Shown: positions 9,207 through 19,246, counted from the first letter of the stretch. The stretch: DNA of 45,923 nt from Corynebacterium gottingense (GCF_003693265.1 NZ_RDRE01000014.1:1-45923); one strand, 5' to 3'. The notes: a model not told the origin generated them from the letters alone. Translations and numbers: made by a program.

Positions 9207-9734
9207 CTACGCGTCACCCACACCAACCGACCACGTGGCGAGGACAGGGATTTCTTCCCCGTCCTCGCCACGATCTATTTCCAGCGCCGAGACCTCCGCA
9301 ACCACGAGCCGCGCTCCCGACTCCGTCACCGCCTGCACGGTCTGCTCGTTGGACTCGTTCGACTGAAACACTTGCTCGTTGTTCGCCGCGGGGTCGTCGT
9401 AGATGGTGAGCAGGCGCCACCCGGAGCTGGAGATCTCTTCCGGCACGTTGAATCGCAGCTCGGTCGCGTCGCCCAGCTCAAGCGCGGGCGGCTCGCCGCC
9501 GTCGCACTGCTCATCCAGCGGGCAGACCGTGTACGGCGCCAGCTCCTGCGAATTGTCCCCCGCGGCGACCTGCACGCGGACGTCACGCACCGGTGTCGAC
9601 GGCGCGGAGCGCTGCCACTCCAGGAACGCGTAGATACCCCCGACCAGCACAATCACGAGCACGGCGATGACCGCGATCTGCTTCAGCGCGCCGCCACCCG
9701 ACGCCGCTCCGGACTGTTTTGCCGTAGATGCCAT
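9207..9734 (-). CDS. DUF2771-type membrane-anchored protein
   Basis: A 175-residue protein with one N-terminal transmembrane segment (IAVIAVLVIVLVGGIYAFL, about residues 19-37) and an extracytoplasmic domain with a CPLDEQC cysteine pair. It matches the corynebacterial DUF2771 family, whose function is unknown. The start ATG 9734 is supported by -10 TAGACT (9742-9747) 7 nt upstream and the lack of a ribosome site, so the mRNA is probably leaderless. A copy of the window's repeated 11-mer lies between its stop and the csp stop. Confidence 0.78.
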   Translation of the reverse strand: MASTAKQSGAASGGGALKQIAVIAVLVIVLVGGIYAFLEWQRSAPSTPVRDVRVQVAAGDNSQELAPYTVCPLDEQCDGGEPPALELGDATELRFNVPEEISSSGWRLLTIYDDPAANNEQVFQSNESNEQTVQAVTESGARLVVAEVSALEIDRGEDGEEIPVLATWSVGVGDA

Positions 9735-9757
9735 GCGCGCCAGTCTAACCGGGCGCG

Positions 9758-10600
9758 CTAGCCGGACTGGCCGTCGGCCGGTTCGAAGGTGACCCGGTAT
9801 AGGTCCGGCCAGCGCTTGCCGGCCAGCAGGAATTCGTCCGTGCCCGGCAGGTGTGCGATGCCGTTGAGTACGTTGTTCGGGTCGGGGGAGGCGTGGTTGG
9901 GGAGCGCGGAGGCGTCGATAAGCGCTGTGACCTCGCCCGAGTTGGCGTCGATGCGCACAATATCCGTGGTGGTAAACACGTTGGCGTAGATGTCGTCGCC
10001 CACGCACTCGAGCTCATTGAGCCCGGTGACGGGGGCGCCGTCGGAGGTGACGCGGAACCGCTCGCGCTCCTCAAGCGAATCCGGATCCATGCGGCGCAGC
10101 TCCGCCGAGCCGTCGGAGAAGATGAGCTCCTCGCCCCGGTTGCACAGGCCCCAGCCCTCGCCCTCGTAGGAGACGCGACCCGTCTCTTCCAGCGTGGAGG
10201 CGTCGCGGCGGATGGCGGTGTTGTCCTGCCAGGTGAGCTGCCAGAGCGCATCGCCCACGCGGGTGATGCCCTCGCCGAACAGCTCCGGGTCCAGGTCCAC
10301 CGACTGCGACTCGGCGCCGTCGAGCGAGCGCCGGTAGATGCGGGACTCGCCCTCCTGCCCGGTGCCCACCAGCAGCGAGCCGTCCTGGTCCACCTCCAGG
10401 CCCTGGGTAAAGCTGGTGGGGTCGAAATCGTAGCGCTCCTGCACGACCGCGCGCAGGCGCTCGGGGGCAGCATTTGGCACTGTGTCGGGCACGGTGTCGG
10501 GCAGGGCGTCGGGCACGGTGTCGCCGTCGCACGCGGTCAGGGATGCGCAGACGGCAAGGGAGGCAGCGGCTACTGCGGCTGCGCGGCGAGTGAAGATCAT
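9758..10600 (-). CDS. Glutaminyl-peptide cyclotransferase-like lipoprotein
   Basis: A 280-residue lipoprotein. The signal peptide ends in lipobox SLTAC, and a short Asp/Thr/Val/Pro repeat (DTVPDALPDTVPDTVPN) follows. The rest is a beta-propeller of the plant-type glutamine cyclotransferase family (SFTQGLEVDQDGSLLVGTGQEGESRIYR, then LNELECVGDDIYANVF and PNNVLNGIAHLPGTDEFLLAGKRWPDLY). The family converts N-terminal glutamine to pyroglutamate; the extracellular location is inferred from the lipobox. The start ATG 10600 begins MIFTRRAAAVAAA, a good signal peptide. It lies upstream of the DUF2771 gene with a 23-bp gap and is divergent from DUF3027. Confidence 0.82.
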   Translation of the reverse strand: MIFTRRAAAVAAASLAVCASLTACDGDTVPDALPDTVPDTVPNAAPERLRAVVQERYDFDPTSFTQGLEVDQDGSLLVGTGQEGESRIYRRSLDGAESQSVDLDPELFGEGITRVGDALWQLTWQDNTAIRRDASTLEETGRVSYEGEGWGLCNRGEELIFSDGSAELRRMDPDSLEERERFRVTSDGAPVTGLNELECVGDDIYANVFTTTDIVRIDANSGEVTALIDASALPNHASPDPNNVLNGIAHLPGTDEFLLAGKRWPDLYRVTFEPADGQSG

Positions 10601-10654
10601 GCCCCTATCTTGCACCACCTGCACACCCGCTGTACTCGTGCGCCCGGTGTCGCG

Positions 10655-10660
10655 CATAAT
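10655..10660 (+). promoter_or_regulatory. -10 box CATAAT for leaderless DUF3027 gene
   Basis: CATAAT ends 7 nt before GTG 10668. The upstream ATG at 10659 would overlap the -10 box and could not be transcribed from this promoter, so GTG 10668 is preferred. Confidence 0.5.
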
Positions 10661-10667
10661 GGTGAGC

Positions 10668-11363
10668 GTGTCACATTCCAACAAACGCTCCCGCAAGCGG
10701 CCCGACGCGGCCACGCCACTGCTCAGCGCCAACGCGATCGACACCGCGCGCGAAGCGCTCGAAGAGATCGCGCAGCCCGAGGAAATCGGTGAGCACATCG
10801 GCGTGGGCGGGTTGAGCCACAACGTCGCGACGCATCGGTTTGCCGCGCAGGTCCCCGGGTACCCCGGCTGGGAATGGAACGTCGTCGTCGCCTGCGCCAC
10901 GGGCTCCGACTGGGTGACCATCAACGAGCTCGCGCTCATGCCCGCTGCCGGCGCGCTCGAAGCGCCCGACTGGGTGCCGTACTCCGAGCGGCTGCGCCCC
11001 GGCGACCTCGGCCCGGGCGACATCATCGAGATCGCGCCTGACGACGATCGCCTCACCGAAGACTCCTTCTCCCGCCACGCCGTCACGTTCCCGGGGCGGG
11101 AAACGAAGCACTACCTCACCGAAAAGGGGCTCAGCGACGCGGAGAAGCGCTGGCGCACCGGCGACTACGGCCCGAACAGCGAGTTTGCAGAGAAGGCAGC
11201 GCTGCACTGCCGCAGCTGCGCGTTCTACGTCCCGATGGGCGAGCCGGTCGGCGACAACTTCGGCGTGTGCACCAACGAGTACTCGGCTGACGGTCACGTC
11301 GTCGCCGCGTCCTACGGGTGCGGCGCCCACGCCGATACGACGGTGGAATCGGTCGGGCTCTAG
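10668..11363 (+). CDS. DUF3027 family protein
   Basis: A 231-residue cytoplasmic protein beginning MSHSNKRSRKRPDAATPLL. It contains VPGYPGWEWNVVVACATGSDWVTINELALMP, an acidic mid-region (PGDLGPGDIIEIAPDDDRL), and a C-terminal cysteine/histidine cluster (HCRSCAFYVPMGEPVGDNFGVCTNEYS then YGCGAH) that could bind a metal ion such as zinc. The sequence fits the actinobacterial DUF3027 family of unknown function. The start is GTG 10668 on promoter grounds; ATG 10659 and GTG 10662 are alternatives. Confidence 0.75.
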   Translation: MSHSNKRSRKRPDAATPLLSANAIDTAREALEEIAQPEEIGEHIGVGGLSHNVATHRFAAQVPGYPGWEWNVVVACATGSDWVTINELALMPAAGALEAPDWVPYSERLRPGDLGPGDIIEIAPDDDRLTEDSFSRHAVTFPGRETKHYLTEKGLSDAEKRWRTGDYGPNSEFAEKAALHCRSCAFYVPMGEPVGDNFGVCTNEYSADGHVVAASYGCGAHADTTVESVGL

Positions 11364-11373
11364 CGCGGCGTGC

Positions 11374-12060
11374 CTAGAGCGGTGTCGCCCGCCCGCGGCG
11401 CAGCTCGTTGACCTCGCGGTGCGTCGGCACTTCGCGGCGCTCCACCCAGCGGCGCGCCGGGCGCCGCGTCCCGTACTCCAGCCACGACGTGACCAGGCGC
11501 GCGCCGCACAGCGGGTCGACCACCCACACCTCGCTGGTGAGCAGGTCCGAGCGGACGAAGCCGCCGTCGAGGTGGCGCACCTCGACGCCCTGTCCAGCGA
11601 GGATGTCCACCACGCCGTCGAGCGCGATCGAGGCGGAGGTGTGCTCGTGGCTCGATACGTACGCGGCCCCGTGCCTGAGCAGGAGGAGGGGGTTCATGAT
11701 GGCGGAGACGACCCGCCCCGTGGCGTCGACAAGCAGGCCCTCGTCGGCGCCCGCCTGAGCGAGTTCGAGCCGCTGCCACCCCAGGTCCGGGCCGACAAAG
11801 GCGGGGGTGGTGCGCTCGTCGCGCACCGGCTGGGCGGCGACCGCGATCTCCAGCGGCATAGGGGCCAGCGGGCGAAGCTCGAGGGAGGCCGAGCTGCCCT
11901 CGACCACGAGGACCGCGCGGCGCGTACCGTCGACCAGGCTCAAGCGGAGGCGGAGCCGATGTATCTCGGCGGTGGAAACGCCGAGGTGGCGCAGCTCGGA
12001 GGTGTACGCGGCGGCGTCGACAACCGCCCCCTCTTGCACGACGAAGGTGAATGAGTGCAC
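11374..12060 (-). CDS. Class IV aminotransferase (PabC)-like protein lacking lysine
   Basis: A 228-residue protein whose C-terminal half fits aminotransferase class IV / aminodeoxychorismate lyase: AGADEGLLVDATGRVVSA, then the IMNPLLLLRHG strand, ILAGQGVEVRHLDGGFVRSDLLTSEVWVVDPLCGARLV. In this family a conserved lysine just before the ADE-LL-D block forms the PLP Schiff base; here the matching segment reads AFVGPDLGWQRLELAQ. The whole protein contains no lysine at all, so it cannot use PLP by the family mechanism. The frame is intact. The start GTG 12060 has GGAAAGG 6 nt upstream. The function is therefore unknown: pseudoenzyme, regulator or non-PLP activity. Confidence 0.65.
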   Translation of the reverse strand: MHSFTFVVQEGAVVDAAAYTSELRHLGVSTAEIHRLRLRLSLVDGTRRAVLVVEGSSASLELRPLAPMPLEIAVAAQPVRDERTTPAFVGPDLGWQRLELAQAGADEGLLVDATGRVVSAIMNPLLLLRHGAAYVSSHEHTSASIALDGVVDILAGQGVEVRHLDGGFVRSDLLTSEVWVVDPLCGARLVTSWLEYGTRRPARRWVERREVPTHREVNELRRGRATPL

Positions 12061-12124
12061 CGCGGGCCTTTCCGTGGGTGGGGCAGTGGTTGCAATGGTC
12101 GTATTTGTAAAAATGCCAAGAAAA

Positions 12125-12141
12125 GTGACAGTCTATGTCAC
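12125..12141. promoter_or_regulatory. Inverted repeat GTGACA-N5-TGTCAC upstream of the purine permease
   Basis: Two perfect 6-bp arms with a 5-bp spacer, about 77 bp upstream of the permease start and upstream of a -10-like CATAAT (12175-12180). The half-site spacing is not that of GlxR. It is probably an operator for an unidentified regulator controlling the permease or the divergent gene. Confidence 0.45.
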
Positions 12142-12217
12142 GGAAACGGCTGTATGTATCCAGGCCGTGCCATTCATAATTCAATCATCCTGAAAGGGAT
12201 AGGGGAGAACATCCGAC

Positions 12218-13669
12218 GTGAGTACCGTCACCTCAAACGCCTCGCCGCAGGGCGGGCTTGACCGATTCTTTCACATCAACGAACGCGGCTCCACCGTCGG
12301 CACGGAGATCCGCGCCGGCGTAGTGACCTTCTTCGCAATGGCCTACATCGTGCTGCTCAACCCGCTGATCCTGGGCACCAGCGCGGACCGCGACGGCGTG
12401 GTGCTGGGAATCCCGCAGGTCGCCGCCGTGACCGCGCTCGCCGCGGGCGTGATGAGCATTCTCTTCGGCGTGATTGCCAAGTACCCCTTCGGCATCGCCA
12501 CCGGCCTCGGCCTGAACACGCTCGTGGCCGTCACGCTCGTGGGGCAGCAGGGGCTGACCTGGCCGGAGGCCATGGGCCTGGTGGTTATCGACGGCATTAT
12601 CATCGTCCTGCTCGCCATCTCCGGCTTCCGCACCGCAGTGTTTGACGCGATTCCGGACTCCATGAAGGTGGCCATGAGCGTGGGCATCGGCATGTTCATC
12701 GCCATGATCGGCCTCGTGGACGCAGGCTTTGTCCGCCGCGTGCCCGATGCGGCAATGACCACCGTGCCGGTCCAGCTGGGCTTTAGCGGCTCCATCGCCT
12801 CCTGGCCCACCTTCGTCTTTGTGATCGGCCTGATCATCTGCGGCTTCATGGTCGCACGCAACGTGCCTGGCGGACTGTTCATCGGGATCGTCATCACCAC
12901 CATCATCTCCCTGATCGTGGAGCACTTCGCCGGCGCCGGTTCCTCCGCGGATGATCCGCACGGCTGGTCGCTCGCCGTGCCGGAGCTGCCCAGCTCGCTC
13001 GGAGGCGTCCCCGACCTGTCACTCGTGGGCAACATCGACCTGGCGGGCGCGTTCGTGCACCTGGGCGTCATCGCCGCCTCGCTGCTGGTGTTCACCCTGG
13101 TCCTCGCCAACTTCTTCGACGCGATGGGCACCATGACGGCGCTCGGCCGCCAGGCCGAGGTGACCGACGAGCACGGCAACCTGCCCGACATGAAGCGCGC
13201 CCTGGTTGTCGAGGGCTTCGGCGCGGTGCTCGGCGGCGCCGCCTCCTCGTCCTCCAACACCGTCTTCGTCGACTCCTCCGCGGGCATCGCCGACGGCGCG
13301 CGCACCGGCCTGGCCAACGTGGTCACCGGCGTGCTCTTCCTCGCCGCCATGTTCTTCACCCCGCTGTATGAGATGGTGCCCATCGAGGCCGCAGCACCGG
13401 TCCTCGTCGTCGTGGGCGCCCTGATGATGATGCAGGTGGGCAGCATTGACTGGACCCGCTTCGACGTCGCCTTCCCGGCGTTTCTCACCATCGTCGTCAT
13501 GCCGCTGACCTACTCCATTGCCAACGGCATCGGCGTCGGCTTCATCGCGTTCACCGTGATGGCCGTGTTCACCGGCAAGCACAAGCAGATCCACTGGATC
13601 ATGTGGCTCATCTCGGCCCTATTCGTGGTCTACTTCGCGCAGGGCCCGCTGCTCGCCGCACTAAGCTAG
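12218..13669 (+). CDS. NCS2 family purine (guanine/hypoxanthine-type) permease
   Basis: A 483-residue polytopic membrane protein. The N-terminal signature RFFHINERGSTVGTEIRAGVVTFFAMAYIVLLNPLIL, the ANFFDAMGTMTALGRQAEV segment and SSSNTVFVDSSAGIADGARTG are typical of the AzgA/PbuG branch, which imports guanine, hypoxanthine or adenine with protons. The start GTG 12218 has AGGGGAG at 12201-12207. The next gene starts 7 bp after the stop and is likely co-transcribed. The exact purine specificity cannot be read from the sequence. Confidence 0.88.
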   Translation: MSTVTSNASPQGGLDRFFHINERGSTVGTEIRAGVVTFFAMAYIVLLNPLILGTSADRDGVVLGIPQVAAVTALAAGVMSILFGVIAKYPFGIATGLGLNTLVAVTLVGQQGLTWPEAMGLVVIDGIIIVLLAISGFRTAVFDAIPDSMKVAMSVGIGMFIAMIGLVDAGFVRRVPDAAMTTVPVQLGFSGSIASWPTFVFVIGLIICGFMVARNVPGGLFIGIVITTIISLIVEHFAGAGSSADDPHGWSLAVPELPSSLGGVPDLSLVGNIDLAGAFVHLGVIAASLLVFTLVLANFFDAMGTMTALGRQAEVTDEHGNLPDMKRALVVEGFGAVLGGAASSSSNTVFVDSSAGIADGARTGLANVVTGVLFLAAMFFTPLYEMVPIEAAAPVLVVVGALMMMQVGSIDWTRFDVAFPAFLTIVVMPLTYSIANGIGVGFIAFTVMAVFTGKHKQIHWIMWLISALFVVYFAQGPLLAALS

Positions 13670-13676
13670 GAGATTC

Positions 13677-14480
13677 ATGCTTATCGACGACCCCCAGGAC
13701 CCCCGACTCGACGACATCCGCGACCTCAAACACTCCGATAAGGAGAAAGGGCTGGTCTTCGCCGAAGGCCCGCTCGTCGCGGGCCGTCTCGTGGAGTCCC
13801 GCTTCCCGGTCCGCGCCATCTACGGCTTCGGCGGCCGGCTCGAATCCTTCCTTCAGGACTACGGCGAGGAGCTCGAGCGCCGCGAGATCCCGGTCTACGA
13901 GATCACCCGGAAGATCATGGGCGAGGTCGCCGGCTACGACATGCACCGCGGCCTGCTCGCCTCCGCGGACAAGGCGCCCGAGCGCAGCGTCGCCGAGGTC
14001 CTCGACGGCGCGCGCACGCTTGTCATCCTGGAGGGCGTGGGCGACCACGAAAACATCGGCTCGATCTTCCGCAACGCGGCGGGCATGGGCGTGGACGGCG
14101 TCCTGTTCGGCGCGGCGACCGCCGACCCGCTGTATCGCCGCAGCGTGCGCGTCTCCATGGGCCACGTCCTGCGCACCCCGTTTGCGCACCTCGAGGGCAC
14201 GACCACGACCTGGCAGCGCTCCCTGCAAGAGCTCAAGGACGACGGATGGTGGCTCGTTTCGCTCACGCCGGCCGACGACGCAGTGCTGCTGCGCGAGGCC
14301 GTGGAAGATCACGACAAGATCGCCTTCCTCGTCGGTGGGGAGGGCCCGGGCCTGACGCGCCACGCCATGGCCGCGACCGACGTACGCGCGAAGATCCCCA
14401 TGGCGCCGGGAACCGACTCGCTGAACGTGGCGACGTCAGCCGCGATTGCGTTCTACGAGGCGCAGCGCTCCCGGTCCTAG
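13677..14480 (+). CDS. SpoU/TrmH family RNA 2'-O-methyltransferase
   Basis: A 267-residue SPOUT methyltransferase. The N-terminal substrate-binding part (EGPLVAGRLVESRFPVRAIYGFG) is followed by motif 1 (LEGVGDHENIGSIFRNAAGMG), motif 2 (FLVGGEGPGLT) and motif 3 (IPMAPGTDSLNVATSAAIAFYE), which form the knotted S-adenosylmethionine site. It methylates a ribose in rRNA or tRNA; the target is unknown. AGGAG overlaps the end of the permease gene, so the two are probably one operon. Its stop codon shares the palindrome CTAG with the stop of the convergent DUF6928 gene. Confidence 0.87.
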   Translation: MLIDDPQDPRLDDIRDLKHSDKEKGLVFAEGPLVAGRLVESRFPVRAIYGFGGRLESFLQDYGEELERREIPVYEITRKIMGEVAGYDMHRGLLASADKAPERSVAEVLDGARTLVILEGVGDHENIGSIFRNAAGMGVDGVLFGAATADPLYRRSVRVSMGHVLRTPFAHLEGTTTTWQRSLQELKDDGWWLVSLTPADDAVLLREAVEDHDKIAFLVGGEGPGLTRHAMAATDVRAKIPMAPGTDSLNVATSAAIAFYEAQRSRS

Positions 14481-15331
14481 CGGTCCGAGTGCCGGATGCG
14501 GTCCTGGATCTGCGCCGCCAGCCGCTTGAGGCGGCGCGAGAGGCCGCGGCCGATGCGCTTGGTAGCGGCGAGGGAGGCGTCGGCAAGCTGCGCAAACTCG
14601 TGCCCGTCCTCATCCGGGGCTTCGACCTCGTAGTCGTCGTAGTCCTTCTCCGTATCTGCGAAGCGGGCGGCGACCTCATTGACCGACTTGGTCCGCGGCT
14701 TCGCCGGGCCGATCTTCGGCTCCGGGCGGCCGTCGATGGCGTAGCCCACCACGTGCACGTCCGGCCCCTCCGGGCTGACGGGGACACCCAGCCAGGCCTC
14801 CTGCGCCGCATCGGTAAGGTCCGACGGCTCGAAGGGGAGCGTGATCCCTCCCAGCTGCTCCGCTTTCTCGCCCGCCCAGTAGGGGGCCTCGAACGGGTCG
14901 GGCAGGCCGACGTCCTCGAGCACTACCTCGCGGGTCGCGGCCAGCGCGCGGCGTACCTGCGTGCCCGTGTAGTGGGCAAATCCGGCGTAGTCCGAGTCCG
15001 TGCCCTGCGCGAACACGTAGGTGTCCGTCGCCGGCAGCGCCTCGCGGAGGTGGGCGGTGACCTCGGAGGCGTCGGTCACGGTGTCCATCGATTCCACGAA
15101 GGTCTGCACGACGGCGACGCCCGGGTAGCCCGCGATGTAGAACTCGTCCGGCCCCGGGGTGGAGGAGCGGTTGAGGGGGAACTCGCCGATCGGGGTGATC
15201 GGCCAGGCGGGGTTGATCTGGCTGAGCAGTTTGCGGCCGAAGCCGCGGTCGGCCTTCGGCTCGGAGCGCAGCACGGCAGCGGGGGCGTCGGTGCTGACAA
15301 ACCACACGGTCACAATGGCAGGGTATGACAT
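14477..15331 (-). CDS. DUF6928 family protein
   Basis: A 284-residue cytoplasmic protein starting MSYPAIVTVWFVSTDAPAAVLRSEP. It fits the actinobacterial DUF6928 family: NPAWPITPIGEFPLNRSSTPGPDEFYIAGYPGVAVVQTF, later PFEAPYWAGEKAE. The function is unknown. The C-terminal 70 residues are charged with a basic tail (RIGRGLSRRLKRLAAQ). The start ATG 15331 follows -10 TAAACT (15339-15344) by 7 nt, indicating a leaderless mRNA. Confidence 0.7.
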   Translation of the reverse strand: MSYPAIVTVWFVSTDAPAAVLRSEPKADRGFGRKLLSQINPAWPITPIGEFPLNRSSTPGPDEFYIAGYPGVAVVQTFVESMDTVTDASEVTAHLREALPATDTYVFAQGTDSDYAGFAHYTGTQVRRALAATREVVLEDVGLPDPFEAPYWAGEKAEQLGGITLPFEPSDLTDAAQEAWLGVPVSPEGPDVHVVGYAIDGRPEPKIGPAKPRTKSVNEVAARFADTEKDYDDYEVEAPDEDGHEFAQLADASLAATKRIGRGLSRRLKRLAAQIQDRIRHSDR

Positions 15332-15391
15332 GTCACTTAGTTTAAGGAATGTGGCGTCCGCTGCGCGGCCTTTGCTCGGCGTGTTCGCCCG

Positions 15392-16453
15392 CTACTTCTT
15401 TGGGCGCTTGGTATTTGTACGGACCCCGAGTAGGACGTCTTCCCAGTGCGGGGTCACTGCTTTGCGGCGCCGCTTCTGCGGGGCCTGGCTCTCCGGGTGC
15501 TGCAGGAAATCGCCCTCGGTCACTGCGGACTCTGTTGGCGCGGTGGGCGTGGTGGGTGCAGTGGGATCGGCCGGCGCGCCGGTTTCGCCGTCGGCCTCGT
15601 TGGCTTCCGGCGCGTTGAGCTCTTCCGGTGCTTCGCCGTCGTCCGCGCTCACCGCGGTGAGCGAGCGCACCGGCTGCACAAAGTTGGGGTCCGTGAGATC
15701 CGCCGCGACGCCGTTGCGCGCCTCGGTCGACGCGGTCGCGCCCATCGAGCGTTGCAGCGTCCACTGCGCCTCGTTCTCTGTCAGGCCGGCGCGCCAGCGC
15801 AGGTGCACGACCCACGCGTCGCCCGGCTGGCGGGTGGCGTCCCACTCCGCCTCGCTCAGCGAGTGGCCGCGGGCGGCGAACGCGGTGGCAAGGATCTCAA
15901 ATAGGGAGAGCTTCGCGGGGCCGTCGTTGCGAACCGGGTGCGATTGCTTGGCGGCCTCCGCGATCTGCGCGCGCTCCAGCATGACGGGGTGGGCGTAGGG
16001 GTCGACGCGGCTTTCCGCCACGCCCATCTCCTGCGCCAGCTCGGCGGCCGTCGCGCCGGCGCGGATGCGCGCCTGGATTTCCTTCGGCGGGAGGGAAAGG
16101 GGAGTGGACAGGAGCGGGTCCGGCTCCGGCAGGGGGCGCTGCTTGGCCATCTGGCTCAAGGCGCTGTACTCCGGGGTGTCGTCGGGTACTGAGGGCTCTG
16201 AGGGTTCAGAGGGCTCTGGCGCCTCCTGCGGCTCCGGTGCTTCTGCGGGCGCGTCCTCGGCCTCGGTCGGCGCCGGGTGGAGCGGGTGGATGGTGCTGCC
16301 GGACGCGGGCGTGTCGGCGACATCGGGGGCGCTGTCGGCACTGTAGACGCTGTCAAACTCGGAGCGGGCGATCTGGAAGCTCACGCCGTCTGCGTCACGA
16401 AGCACAAAAAACTTCGCCGTCGATTCATCTGCCATCAGGTGCAGCTCGCGCAT
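15392..16453 (-). CDS. sepH: Septation protein SepH (DUF3071)
   Basis: A 353-residue protein. The N-terminal MRELHLMADES with a beta-rich segment (KFFVLRDADGVSFQIARSEF) and a Pro/Glu-rich linker precede a helix-turn-helix-like DUF3071 core (LPPKEIQARIRAGATAAELAQEMGVAESRVDPYAHPVMLERAQIAE), then a region with SLSEAEWDATRQPGDAWVVHLRW and a long disordered tail. SepH is an actinobacterial division factor that binds FtsZ and stimulates its assembly. AAGGGAG precedes ATG 16453. It lies downstream of serC in the same direction. Confidence 0.88.
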   Translation of the reverse strand: MRELHLMADESTAKFFVLRDADGVSFQIARSEFDSVYSADSAPDVADTPASGSTIHPLHPAPTEAEDAPAEAPEPQEAPEPSEPSEPSVPDDTPEYSALSQMAKQRPLPEPDPLLSTPLSLPPKEIQARIRAGATAAELAQEMGVAESRVDPYAHPVMLERAQIAEAAKQSHPVRNDGPAKLSLFEILATAFAARGHSLSEAEWDATRQPGDAWVVHLRWRAGLTENEAQWTLQRSMGATASTEARNGVAADLTDPNFVQPVRSLTAVSADDGEAPEELNAPEANEADGETGAPADPTAPTTPTAPTESAVTEGDFLQHPESQAPQKRRRKAVTPHWEDVLLGVRTNTKRPKK

Positions 16454-16550
16454 GGATCTCCCTTCGCCCGGTCAGTTCACCCCAGCCTAGCGCACCCCGC
16501 CGGGGCGCTGCGGTAGACACGGGGCGTTTGTGCTGGCCCTCGGGTTGTCG

Positions 16551-17837
<1,287 letters not shown>

Positions 17838-17850
17838 TCATACGGATCAC

Positions 17851-17861
17851 AAACTTTGCTA
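17851..17861. promoter_or_regulatory. RamB-like site in the gltA promoter
   Basis: AAACTTTGCTA resembles the RamB binding motif (AA/GCTTTGCAAA). RamB and RamA control gltA in C. glutamicum. It lies between a -35-like TTGTCA (17835-17840) and a -10-like TAGGAT (17860-17865), a position suited to repression. Assigned by motif only. Confidence 0.4.
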
Positions 17862-17924
17862 GGATGGCGGAGGTAATTCTTCGGCTTGCGCCGAACAACG
17901 CGATCAATCGTGGAAAGGCACACT

Positions 17925-19220
17925 GTGGCTACTGAGAACAACGAGAAGGCGGTACTCCACTACCCGGGTGGCGAGTACGAGATGGACATCATGAAGGCTT
18001 CCGAGGGCAACGACGGCGTTGTCCTTGGCAAGATGCTGGGCGAGACCGGCCTGGTGACCTTCGACCCGGGCTACGTTTCCACAGGTTCCACCGAGTCCAA
18101 GATCACCTACATTGACGGTGACGCTGGCATTCTGCGCTACCGCGGTTACGACATTGCGGACCTGGCCAACAACGCCAGCTTCAACGAGGTCTCCTACCTG
18201 CTGATCCGCGGCGAGCTGCCGACCACGGATGAGCTGGAGAAGTTCAACACCGAGATTCGCCACCACACGCTGCTGGATGAGGACTTTAAGGCGGCGTTCA
18301 ACGTCTTCCCGCGCAACGCGCACCCGATGGCCGTGCTGGCTTCCTCGGTGAACATCCTCTCCGCGTACTACCAGGACCAGCTCGACCCGTTGGACGAGGA
18401 GCAGCTGGACAAGGCCACCGTGCGCCTGATGGCAAAGGTGCCGATGCTGGCTGCGTACGCTTACCGCGCATCGCAGGGCAAGCCGTACATGTACCCGGAT
18501 AACTCGCTCAACGCGCGCGAGAACTTCCTGCGCATGATGTTTGGTTACCCGACCGAGCCGTACGAGGTCGACCCGGTCCTGGTCAAGGCGCTGGACAAGT
18601 TGCTGATCCTGCACGCTGACCACGAGCAGAACTGCTCCACCTCCACCGTCCGCATGATCGGCTCCGCGCAGGCGAACATGTTCGTCTCCATTGCCGGCGG
18701 CATCAACGCGCTGGCTGGCCCGCTGCACGGCGGCGCAAACCAGGCGGTGCTGGAGATGCTCGAGGACATCAAGACGAACCACGACGGCGACGCCACCGAC
18801 TTCATGAACCGCGTGAAGAACAAGGAAAAGGGCGTCCGCCTGATGGGCTTCGGCCACCGCGTGTACAAGAACTACGACCCGCGCGCCGCGATCGTCAAAG
18901 ACACCGCGCACGAGGTGCTCGAGCACCTGGGCGGCGACGAGCTGCTTGACCTGGCGATGAAGCTCGAGGAGATCGCCCTGAAGGACGATTACTTCGTCTC
19001 CCGCAAGCTCTACCCGAACGTGGACTTCTACACCGGCCTGATCTACCGTGCGATGGGCTTCCCCACCGACTTCTTTACGGTCCTCTTCGCCATCGGCCGC
19101 CTCCCGGGCTGGATCGCGCAGTACCGCGAGCAGCTGGAGATGAACACCAAGATCAACCGCCCGCGCCAGATCTACACCGGCTACCAGCAGCGCGACTTCA
19201 TCCCGCGCGACCAGCGATAG
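17925..19220 (+). CDS. gltA: Citrate synthase
   Basis: A 431-residue type II citrate synthase that condenses acetyl-CoA and oxaloacetate at the entry of the TCA cycle. Conserved elements include STESKITYIDGDAGILRYRGYDIADLA, LHADHEQNCSTSTVR, GPLHGGANQAVLEML and RLMGFGHRVYKNYDPRA; the active-site histidines lie in the last two blocks. It matches corynebacterial GltA (VATENNEKAVLHYPGGEYEMDI). GTG 17925 is taken as the start because GGAAAGG (17912-17918) lies 6 nt upstream; the ATG at 17886 lacks such a site. Divergent from serC, with a RamB-like site upstream. Confidence 0.95.
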   Translation: MATENNEKAVLHYPGGEYEMDIMKASEGNDGVVLGKMLGETGLVTFDPGYVSTGSTESKITYIDGDAGILRYRGYDIADLANNASFNEVSYLLIRGELPTTDELEKFNTEIRHHTLLDEDFKAAFNVFPRNAHPMAVLASSVNILSAYYQDQLDPLDEEQLDKATVRLMAKVPMLAAYAYRASQGKPYMYPDNSLNARENFLRMMFGYPTEPYEVDPVLVKALDKLLILHADHEQNCSTSTVRMIGSAQANMFVSIAGGINALAGPLHGGANQAVLEMLEDIKTNHDGDATDFMNRVKNKEKGVRLMGFGHRVYKNYDPRAAIVKDTAHEVLEHLGGDELLDLAMKLEEIALKDDYFVSRKLYPNVDFYTGLIYRAMGFPTDFFTVLFAIGRLPGWIAQYREQLEMNTKINRPRQIYTGYQQRDFIPRDQR

Positions 19221-19246
19221 GAAAACCGCAGGTAGCAGGCGCGGAT

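Noticed and set aside
12125..12141. GlxR (cAMP receptor) site
   Set aside because: Arms are 9 bases apart between GTGA and TCAC instead of 6, and flanks do not match TGTGA-N6-TCACA.
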